Below, one piece after another: positions 8,581-15,075 of a stretch of 28,225 bases of DNA. The notes below the pieces were generated by a model, which searched no databases, was not told where the DNA came from, and saw only the letters and a list, made by a program, of their open reading frames with translations. How positions within the stretch are numbered: position 1 is the first letter of the stretch; each line of letters opens with the position of its first letter. The position numbers and the translations under genes are program-made. The stretch comes from a virus, in IMG/VR virus record IMGVR_UViG_3300025928_000027, positions 1 to 28,225 of that record; one strand, 5' to 3'.

Positions 8581-8957
8581 GCGAGATGTACGCCGAGTTC
8601 GAGGCCCTCGCCGCCGAGCTGGCCGGCGCCCCGGAGCGTCTGGCCGCGCTGGTCCCGCCTGTGGTGTCCAAGGGCGCGCTGAACATCAAGAACGACTGGC
8701 GCGCCAACGCCTCGGGCAACGCGCACGCCCCGCACTACCCCGCGTCGATCACATACGACATGGACGTGCGGGCGGACGCTGTCGAGGCCGAGATCGGCCC
8801 GGACAAGGACAAGAAGCAGGGCGCGCTGGGCAACATCTTGGAGTTCGGCACCTCGAAGAATCCGCCGCACAACGACGGCGGCCGAGCACTGGCTGTCGAG
8901 GAGCCCAAGTTCATCGCCGCCTGCGAAGCCGTTGCGGAACAGGCGCTCCTCGGATGA
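8577..8957 (+). CDS. HK97 gp10-like tail completion protein
   Basis: A 126-residue protein starting at GTG 8577 within GTGA. It shows the gp10 pattern: an N-terminal helix, a central segment on conversion of a basic helix to strands (KNDWRANASGNAHAPHYPASI), then the signature LGNILEFGTSKNPPH (about residues 82-96), and a C-terminal helix. Proteins of this family act at the neck/tail junction during tail joining. It lies between the stopper and the tail terminator. Coupling to the next gene is by ATGA overlap. Confidence 0.82.
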   Translation: MSEMYAEFEALAAELAGAPERLAALVPPVVSKGALNIKNDWRANASGNAHAPHYPASITYDMDVRADAVEAEIGPDKDKKQGALGNILEFGTSKNPPHNDGGRALAVEEPKFIAACEAVAEQALLG

Positions 8958-9370
8958 CCTCCATTCCCCAGGCCGAGCCGCACATCCGCGCGGTGCAGGC
9001 CGTGCTGGAGGCTGCCCTCCAGGGCCTGCCGACGCCGATTCACGCCTACATCGGCTCGCGACCGGACGTCGACACGACCTGTGTGGTCGTTCACGGTAGC
9101 CCCGGTGACCTGTCCGGCTCGCTCGGCGACCGTTTCGCCGACATCAGCATCCCGATTCAGCTGACCGCGGTCGGCGAGGGCCCTGAGCAGGCGAGTGCCT
9201 ACGCCGACGCTGCCCGGGCCGCCCTGCTGTCGTCCGCGCTCGTTGTCGTCGGCCGCTCGGTTTGGCCGCCCTGGCAGACCGCCAGCCAGCCGACGCTGCG
9301 CGACGACACCGTTCAGCCGCCGCTGTGGATCTCCACCGCGCAATACGAGATCAAGTCCAACCCCGCATAG
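8954..9370 (+). CDS. Tail terminator protein
   Basis: A 138-residue protein from ATG 8954 (ATGA overlap with the gp10-like gene). It has an N-terminal helix (HIRAVQAVLEAALQ), then an alpha/beta region with the tyrosine/aspartate turn YIGSRPDVDTTCVVVHG, strands (ISIPIQLTAVGEG), and a second helix (QASAYADAARAALL). This is the layout of lambda gpU/SPP1 gp17-type terminators, which cap the tube when it reaches the correct length and bind the neck. The preceding out-of-phase frame reads further upstream, but it only overlaps other genes and has no start signal. Confidence 0.72.
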   Translation: MTSIPQAEPHIRAVQAVLEAALQGLPTPIHAYIGSRPDVDTTCVVVHGSPGDLSGSLGDRFADISIPIQLTAVGEGPEQASAYADAARAALLSSALVVVGRSVWPPWQTASQPTLRDDTVQPPLWISTAQYEIKSNPA

Positions 9371-9380
9371 GAGAGGCCCG

Positions 9381-9719
9381 ATGGCCCTGCTCACTCTTCA
9401 GTCCATGACGTCGGCCGGGCTCGCACCGACCATGGTGGCCGCGACAGGCGGCGGCGACACCGTGGCCTTGGCCTCGGCCACCGACGACCGATCGTTCCTC
9501 CAGGTCACGAATGGGGGCGGCTCGCCCATCACCGTCACGCTGGCCGACCCGGGCGTGACCCCTGCGGGAAACGCCGGTACCGCAACCGCGCAGAGCGTCG
9601 CGGCGGGCGCGACCAAGCTTTTTCCGCTCAACCCGAACCTGGTGAACACCAGCACCGGCTTCCTCAGCATCAGCTACTCGGGTGTCACCACGGTGACGGT
9701 CGCGGCGATCCGGCGGTAA
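9381..9719 (+). CDS. Small beta-rich tail-module protein (paralogue-like of 6916-7305)
   Basis: A 112-residue protein, ATG 9381 with GGAGAGG upstream (9370-9376). It is Gly/Ala/Thr/Val-rich with predicted strands: FLQVTNGGGSPITVTL, then an Ala/Thr strand, FPLNPN, and a final VTTVTVAAIRR. The order of strands resembles the C-terminal half of the decoration-like product at 6916-7305, suggesting an old duplication. Being next to the tail tube gene, it may decorate the tail rather than the head. No named family is recognised. Confidence 0.6.
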   Translation: MALLTLQSMTSAGLAPTMVAATGGGDTVALASATDDRSFLQVTNGGGSPITVTLADPGVTPAGNAGTATAQSVAAGATKLFPLNPNLVNTSTGFLSISYSGVTTVTVAAIRR

Positions 9720-9724
9720 CGCCG

Positions 9725-10012
9725 ATGTCCGTCTACTGGACCCGCGCGCATCACCCCGAACTCGGGGACGTCGTGCTGCCGCTCGCCGCCATGGAGTCCT
9801 TCCCGGACTGGGAGGCGGTCGGCGAGCCGTCGACCGATGACGGCGCACTGCGCGCCGAACTCGAACGCGAGCAGGCCGCCGCCGCGATCGCCGCTCTCAT
9901 CGCCGAGTCCGCCTCGGCCAATGCCGCACCGTCCCCGGCGCCGGAGGCCTCCGCGCCCGCCGCCAAGCCCGAATCTCCGACGCCGACCGGCGCCGACCCG
10001 AAGGAGCAGTAG
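9725..10012 (+). CDS. Small acidic protein with Pro/Ala tail, unknown function
   Basis: A 95-residue protein starting at ATG 9725, 5 nt after the previous stop. Its first part contains WTRAHHPELGDVVLPLAAM and an FPDWEAVGEP segment. A helical ELEREQAAAAIAALI stretch follows, and then a disordered Ala/Pro/Ser tail. Like 7298-7615 it is a short acidic protein following a small beta-rich protein, but it lacks the terminal AWVAW motif. It lies just before the tail tube gene. Function is unknown. Confidence 0.6.
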   Translation: MSVYWTRAHHPELGDVVLPLAAMESFPDWEAVGEPSTDDGALRAELEREQAAAAIAALIAESASANAAPSPAPEASAPAAKPESPTPTGADPKEQ

Positions 10013-10015
10013 GTC

Positions 10016-10489
10016 ATGTCCGACCTTTTCGACGATGGCAACACACGGGTGTCCTTCGTGCCGTCGATCGCGACCATCTCCGCGCCGACGACCACCGAGC
10101 TGAACGCCGGAACCGCCCTGGAGTCCTACATCACGCCGGCCGGCCTCCAGATCAAGGCGTCCACGGCCACCGTGGACACCTCGAACCTGGCCTCCACCTT
10201 CACCACGCAGGGCGTGGGCCGCCGGTCCTTCACCATCACGGTGGAGATGAAGCGGCAGACGCCGACCGACACCGCGTACAACCTGCTGCCGTACCGCACC
10301 TCCGGCTACCTGGTCGTGCGCCGCACGAAGACCTCGACGACGGCATGGACGTCCGGCGACGTCATCGAGGTGTACCCGGTCACGACCGGCGAGCCGGAGC
10401 TGGCCCCGCCCGCGGCGAACGAGGTCGCGAAGTTCACCAGCTCGATGATGGTCACCTCCGACCCGAGCACCCGCGCGGTGATCGCGTGA
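10016..10489 (+). CDS. Major tail (tube) protein
   Basis: A 157-residue protein from ATG 10016 with AAGGAG at 10001-10006. The sequence begins with the usual DDGNTRVSFVPS and a long-strand pattern (TTELNAGTALESYITPAGLQI). It is rich in Thr/Ser/Val strands throughout and ends with a conserved-type MMVTSDP segment. This composition, and the place just before the frameshifting chaperone genes and the tape measure, identify the tube subunit, which stacks as hexameric rings around the tape measure protein. The stop overlaps the next GTG (GTGA). Confidence 0.85.
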   Translation: MSDLFDDGNTRVSFVPSIATISAPTTTELNAGTALESYITPAGLQIKASTATVDTSNLASTFTTQGVGRRSFTITVEMKRQTPTDTAYNLLPYRTSGYLVVRRTKTSTTAWTSGDVIEVYPVTTGEPELAPPAANEVAKFTSSMMVTSDPSTRAVIA

Positions 10490-11019
10490 CGGAGGGCCCG
10501 CTGCGCAGCTTCGAGGAGATCAGGAAGCAGGCGACCGCTCGCGAGGCCGAGGTGTCGATCTGTGTCGCCGGGGACCTGGCGGCCGACGCCGACCGGCTCA
10601 CCGCGGCCCTGGACGCCATTGATCGGCGCCGCGCCGGCCCCGGTGCGTCGCTGGCCGACGGTGCCGAGCGTGCGCAGCTCGCTGCGGAGCTGGAGGAGGT
10701 CCGCGAGCTGATGCGCTCGGCGGAGGTGCCTTTCCGCTTCCGGGCGCTGCCGCGCACCGAGTTCTCGGCTCTGATCGCCGCCCATCCCGGCGGCCCGGAT
10801 CAGAACTGGAACCCGGACACGCTGCCGCCCGCGCTGATCGCCGCCTCCTCGCTCAACCCGAAGCTGACGCTGGAGCAGGTCGAGGAACTCTTCGAGGTCT
10901 TCAACGACGATCAGCGCGGCGACCTGTATGCAGCGGCCTGGCGGGCGAACACCTCGGCCGTCTCGGTCCCTTTCTCGCGCGTCGCCTCCGCGAGTCCCTC
11001 GCTCTCCGACGCGAGGTAG
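10486..11019 (+). CDS. Tail assembly chaperone G
   Basis: A 177-residue protein from GTG 10486 (GTGA overlap with the tube gene). It is helical and charged: an N-terminal FEEIRKQATAREAEV helix, a middle containing FRFRALPRTEFSALIAAHP, then LEQVEELFEVFNDDQRGDLYAAAWRAN. The last part is typical of lambda gpG-like chaperones that hold the tape measure in an assembly-competent state. It ends 14 codons after a slippery heptamer (10968-10974), from which a fraction of ribosomes should move to the -1 frame and make the longer GT product. It is not expected in the virion. Confidence 0.85.
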   Translation: MTEGPLRSFEEIRKQATAREAEVSICVAGDLAADADRLTAALDAIDRRRAGPGASLADGAERAQLAAELEEVRELMRSAEVPFRFRALPRTEFSALIAAHPGGPDQNWNPDTLPPALIAASSLNPKLTLEQVEELFEVFNDDQRGDLYAAAWRANTSAVSVPFSRVASASPSLSDAR

Positions 11020-11336
11020 AGGCGGCGCGAGCCTGGGCGGTCCCATGGTCGGTGTTCCTGGGCCGCGTGCCGGTCCCGGGCGAGCCGCTGTGGACCGATG
11101 AGGACCGGGGATGGGCCATCGCCCTACTGGAGTACGAGGCCGACCTCTGCTCGGGCTGCGGGCAGTCGCGCAGCGAGTCGATGGATCCCGAGAACGAGTT
11201 CCGCTACCGCCCGACTGTGCTGCGCTGCCACGCCTGCAAGACGGTGGCGGATGCGGCGGACAACTTGTCCGAGCAGAAGACCAAGACCGGGGGCCTGATG
11301 ATCGGCGTCAAGCTGGAGGGAGGTGGGCATGGCTGA
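10486..11336 (+). CDS. Tail assembly chaperone GT (made by -1 frameshift)
   Basis: The predicted product is 283 residues: 163 from G, then 120 in the -1 frame from 10974. After the slip the reading is SVPF-LARRLRESLALRREVEA, a basic amphipathic helix, then aromatic AWAVPWSVFLG, then WTDEDRGWAIALLEYE. Two Cys pairs follow (C-x2-C in CSGCG and C-x2-C in CHAC), a probable zinc ribbon. There is no stop between the slip site and 11334. In lambda the T part recruits the tube protein to the tape measure/chaperone complex. The -1 frame could also start at GTG 11052, but no ribosome site is seen there. It ends overlapping the tape measure start (ATGGCTGA). Confidence 0.78.
10968..10974 (+). other. -1 ribosomal frameshift site (C CCT TTC)
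   Basis: The heptamer CCCTTTC is a canonical X XXY YYZ slippery sequence. It is in the correct phase for gene G: zero-frame codons are GTC (10966), CCT (10969) and TTC (10972). Slippage by -1 lets both tRNAs re-pair (CCC, TTT), and reading then continues in a frame open to 11336. It lies near the 3' end of G, as in lambda and most siphophages. Confidence 0.8.
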
Positions 11337-14300
11337 CCGCACAGTTACCGCGAAGCTGCGGGCCGACACCTCTGGGTACATCCCCGGCGTCGAGGCCGCT
11401 TCGAAGGCGACCACGGGCCTGGCATCGGCACAAAAGGACGCCGCCGCGGCGAACAAGGCTGAGGCGGACTCGCAGGCTTCCTCGACCGCGGCGAAGATCG
11501 AGGCCTCCCGCCAGACCCGTCTCCTGACCAACGCGCAGCGCGACGCCACCGCCGCGGCCCGCGAGGCTGCGACGGCGGATTCCGAGGCCGCGAAGGCGCT
11601 GTCCGCCGCTCAGAGGGAAGTCGTGGCGGCTTCCAAGGACACTTCCGAGCTCGGCGCGGCCCGGCAGGCTGCCGCGCAGGAAGCGCTGGATGCTGCCGAG
11701 AAGGAAGCCGCTGCTGCTGCCGCGACGAAGGCTGCGGCCGACGCGCAGGCGAAGTCTGCGAGCGCAGCGCTGCGTTCGTTCAAGGACGAGAGCGCGGCGT
11801 CCCGTGAGAACGCCGCCGAGCAGGTCGCCAACGCCAAGGCCACCGAGGATGCGGCAGCCAAGCGCACGGCCGCGTACCAGGGAACCAGCAAGATAGCGCT
11901 GGCCTCTGGTGCCGTCCTGGCCGGCGCGTTCGTCATCGCCGAGAAGGCCACCACGGACTTCAACAAGTCGCTCTCCGGCGTTCAGGCCGTCTCGAACGCG
12001 TCGGCCGCCGACATGGACAAGCTGCGGACCGCGGCGCTTCAGGCCGGCAAGGACACCGCGTTTACCGCGACCGAGGCCGCCGACGCCGAGGGTGAACTGG
12101 TCAAGGCCGGCGTGTCCGTCAAGGACGTGCTGTCCGGCGGCCTTCAGGGTGCGCTGAGTCTGGCGGCGGCGGGTCAGTTGAGCCTGGCCGACGCCGCGAC
12201 GATTTCGGCGAACGCCATGAACACCTTCGCGTTGAAGGGTTCCGACGTCCCACACATCGCCGACGTCTTGGCCGCCGCGGCAAACAAGAGCGCGGCCGAC
12301 GTTCAGCAGCTTGCCTATGCCCTTCAGCAGGGCGGATTGGTGGCCGCACAGACTGGGCTGTCGTTCGAGGACACCTCGGCGGTCCTGGCTGCTTTCGCCG
12401 ACCGTGGCCTTGAGGGCGCTGACGCCGGTACGTCGATGAAGACAATGCTGGAGAAGCTGAACGCGCCGACGACGCAGGCCGCCGACCTGATGAAGAATCT
12501 GGGTCTGGTCACCTACGACGCGCAGGGCAAGTTCGTCGGCATTACCCAGTTCGCCGGCGAGCTGCACGACAGGCTCGGCAGCCTCACCGATGCACAGCGG
12601 AACCAGGCGTTGGCCACGATCTTCGGCTCGGACGCCATCCGCGCAGCCTCGGTGCTGTACAACCTCGGTGCCGACGGCGTGAAGGGCTACACCCAGGCCG
12701 TCAACGACCAGGGCGCCGCAGGGCGCATGGCCGCCGAGCAGATGAACAACCTGAGCGGTGACCTGAAGCAGCTGAAGGGCAGTATCGACACCGCCCTGAT
12801 CAAGGGTGGCTCTGGCGCAAACGATGCTCTGCGTGGCTTGACGCAGAGTGCGACCGGGGCGGTGAACGTGTTCGCCTCCATGCCGAAGTGGCTTCAGTCG
12901 ACCAGCGTTGAGCTTGCTGGGGGTGCCGGATCATCCCTCCTGCTTGTCGGCGCCCTCACGTCGCTCGGAGGCAAGCTCGGCTCGACCAAGCAAAGGCTCG
13001 CCGAGGTGTCGGAGGCCGGCACCGGGCTGAAGAGCTCCCTCGCTTCTGTCGGCACATTCATGACCGGTCCGTGGGGACTGGCAATCGCTGGCGCCACGGC
13101 GGTGATCGGCACCTTCATCTCGAAGCACAAGGAAGCCAAGGTCGTCGTCACCGACTTCACCGACGCGATCAAGCAGGACGGAAACGCACTCGGGCAGACC
13201 ACGACGGAAGCCGTCTCGTCTGACCTTGCCCACAAGGGCCTGTTCGACACCTTTGCAAAGCTCGGTGTCTCCTCGAAGACCGTCACCGATGCAGCGCTCG
13301 GGCAGAAGGACGCCATGGCGCAGGTGGCCGCATCAATCGATGCGATCGGCAAGGCGACCGGCAACGACCCCATGAAGATGGCGAAGTACGTACAGGCCAT
13401 CGGGGTTGTGAACGCTTACAGCGGTGCCATTACCGGCCAGCTGAAGGCTCAGCAGCAGGCAACCGCGGCTGCGGAGGACTCCACTGCCGCCACCGGTACC
13501 TCGGCGGCCGAGCAGGCGAAGGCCGCGCAGGAGGCGAAGAACGCTGCCGCCGCGCTCTTTGCCCAGAGTGGCGCTCAGCGCGCGCTCGCTGATGCCCAGA
13601 TGACTGGCGCCGACACCTCGAAGATCTCCACGGCCGCCACCAAGGACCACACCGCAGCGAAGGCCAACGACACCGCGGCCACGAACGCCGCCGCTGCTGC
13701 CGCGAAGGCGCACGATGCGGCCACGAAGGCCGACACGACCTCGCAGAAGGACGCGGCCACCGCGGCAAAGGACAAGGCGAAGGCCGACGCCGACTCGAAG
13801 GCGGCCTCCGATGCCGCCGCCAAGGCCGAGGGTCTGAACGGAGCGGTCAACGCGACGGCGGCCGAGCGTAAGAAGGCCAACGCAGACGCCGCATCGGCGG
13901 CCGCCAAGGCAGCGCGCGATCAGAGCACTGCGGACAACGCCGCCTCGCGCGCGTCCGATGCCGCGTCAAGGGCCGCCGACAAGCATGCCGCAGCAAACGA
14001 CAAGTCAGCGAAGGCCAGCTCAGCCGCCGCCGATGCCGCCTCGAAGCAGGCCGCAGCTACCTCGAACTCCGCCGATCAGGCGGCTGCCGAGGCGGAGGCT
14101 CAGCGCGAGGCCACCGAGGTTCACAAGCTGGGGACGACGTGGCTCCTCGCGGTTGCCGACGCCGAGGCTCAGGCGTCCGGCTCGGCCGACGACCTGGACC
14201 AGTCGGTCAAGGACGAGGTGGGCGCCATGAAGGACGCCCAGACTGCGGCGAGCTCGCTGAAGGACGGCTTGGATGCGCTGAACGGCGTGCATATCAGCGC

Positions 14301-15075
14301 GGGCAAGGCGGCGCTGACCGAACAGCAGCGGGTCGCCGACCTGACCAAGGCGCTGTACGACAACGGCAAGACGCTGGACATCACGACCGACGCCGGCCGT
14401 AAGAACATGACCGCAATCTACGACCTCGCGGACGCCGCGAACGCACACGCGCAGGCTGTTACGCAGGAAACCGGTTCGATCGCCGCCGGGGACAAGGCGC
14501 TGGACGCCTCGCGCATCGAGTTCGACGCGGTACTGAAGCAGGCTGGGTTGACCACGGCCCAGATAGATCAGTTCAACCGGACGCTGTTGAACACTCCGAA
14601 GTTGGCGCCGGTCACTTTGAAAGTGGATGCCGACACCTCCGCAGCGAACGCCGCGCTCAACGCGCTGGCGGCCAAGTACGCCGGGCTCGTTGTCGGTGGC
14701 GGGCCGAGCGGAAAGAAGATCTTCTCCGCCTACGCTACCGGCGGTCTGGTTGGGGGCGTAGGCGGCCCGACGTCCGACTCGAATTTGATCGCCGCCTCCA
14801 AGGGCGAGTACATGGTCCGGGCGTCGGTCGTGTCGCGTCCCGGCGTGAAGGCGGCGCTGGACAGCTTGAACTTCGGCCGGGGCAGCGCGACCACGGTCGT
14901 TCCGCAGTTCGGCGGTGGGAGCGGCGGCGGAGGCGGCTTTGGCGGGGGCGGTTCCACGTTGAGCAGGGTTCAGGTGGAGATGTTGTTTACCGGCGCTGAG
15001 GACTATTGGCTGCGGGCCATTCGCCAGTCCATCCGCCTGCGCGGTGGCAACGTCCAGAAGGTGCTGGGGTCATGA
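11329..15075 (+). CDS. Tape measure protein
   Basis: A 1248-residue protein from ATG 11329 (GGAGGT at 11319-11324), overlapping GT by 8 nt. The first 190 residues are Ala/Lys/Glu-rich coiled coil. Residues about 200-430 form a TP901-type tape measure core, with FGSDAIRAASVLYNLGADG as its clearest signature. Two hydrophobic segments follow: one around SSLLLVGALTSLGG and one around GPWGLAIAGATAVIGTFI. Then comes a long low-complexity Ala/Lys/Asp coiled-coil stretch, and the end is Gly-rich (FGGGSGGGGGFGGGG). At about 0.15 nm per residue, the family rule, the tail would be about 187 nm. No lytic domain is evident. Confidence 0.95.
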   Translation: MADRTVTAKLRADTSGYIPGVEAASKATTGLASAQKDAAAANKAEADSQASSTAAKIEASRQTRLLTNAQRDATAAAREAATADSEAAKALSAAQREVVAASKDTSELGAARQAAAQEALDAAEKEAAAAAATKAAADAQAKSASAALRSFKDESAASRENAAEQVANAKATEDAAAKRTAAYQGTSKIALASGAVLAGAFVIAEKATTDFNKSLSGVQAVSNASAADMDKLRTAALQAGKDTAFTATEAADAEGELVKAGVSVKDVLSGGLQGALSLAAAGQLSLADAATISANAMNTFALKGSDVPHIADVLAAAANKSAADVQQLAYALQQGGLVAAQTGLSFEDTSAVLAAFADRGLEGADAGTSMKTMLEKLNAPTTQAADLMKNLGLVTYDAQGKFVGITQFAGELHDRLGSLTDAQRNQALATIFGSDAIRAASVLYNLGADGVKGYTQAVNDQGAAGRMAAEQMNNLSGDLKQLKGSIDTALIKGGSGANDALRGLTQSATGAVNVFASMPKWLQSTSVELAGGAGSSLLLVGALTSLGGKLGSTKQRLAEVSEAGTGLKSSLASVGTFMTGPWGLAIAGATAVIGTFISKHKEAKVVVTDFTDAIKQDGNALGQTTTEAVSSDLAHKGLFDTFAKLGVSSKTVTDAALGQKDAMAQVAASIDAIGKATGNDPMKMAKYVQAIGVVNAYSGAITGQLKAQQQATAAAEDSTAATGTSAAEQAKAAQEAKNAAAALFAQSGAQRALADAQMTGADTSKISTAATKDHTAAKANDTAATNAAAAAAKAHDAATKADTTSQKDAATAAKDKAKADADSKAASDAAAKAEGLNGAVNATAAERKKANADAASAAAKAARDQSTADNAASRASDAASRAADKHAAANDKSAKASSAAADAASKQAAATSNSADQAAAEAEAQREATEVHKLGTTWLLAVADAEAQASGSADDLDQSVKDEVGAMKDAQTAASSLKDGLDALNGVHISAGKAALTEQQRVADLTKALYDNGKTLDITTDAGRKNMTAIYDLADAANAHAQAVTQETGSIAAGDKALDASRIEFDAVLKQAGLTTAQIDQFNRTLLNTPKLAPVTLKVDADTSAANAALNALAAKYAGLVVGGGPSGKKIFSAYATGGLVGGVGGPTSDSNLIAASKGEYMVRASVVSRPGVKAALDSLNFGRGSATTVVPQFGGGSGGGGGFGGGGSTLSRVQVEMLFTGAEDYWLRAIRQSIRLRGGNVQKVLGS

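Noticed and set aside
11052-11336. Separate gene for the 94-residue frame starting at GTG
   Set aside because: The same frame is open back to the slippery site in gene G, and no ribosome site precedes GTG 11052. It is the T part of GT.
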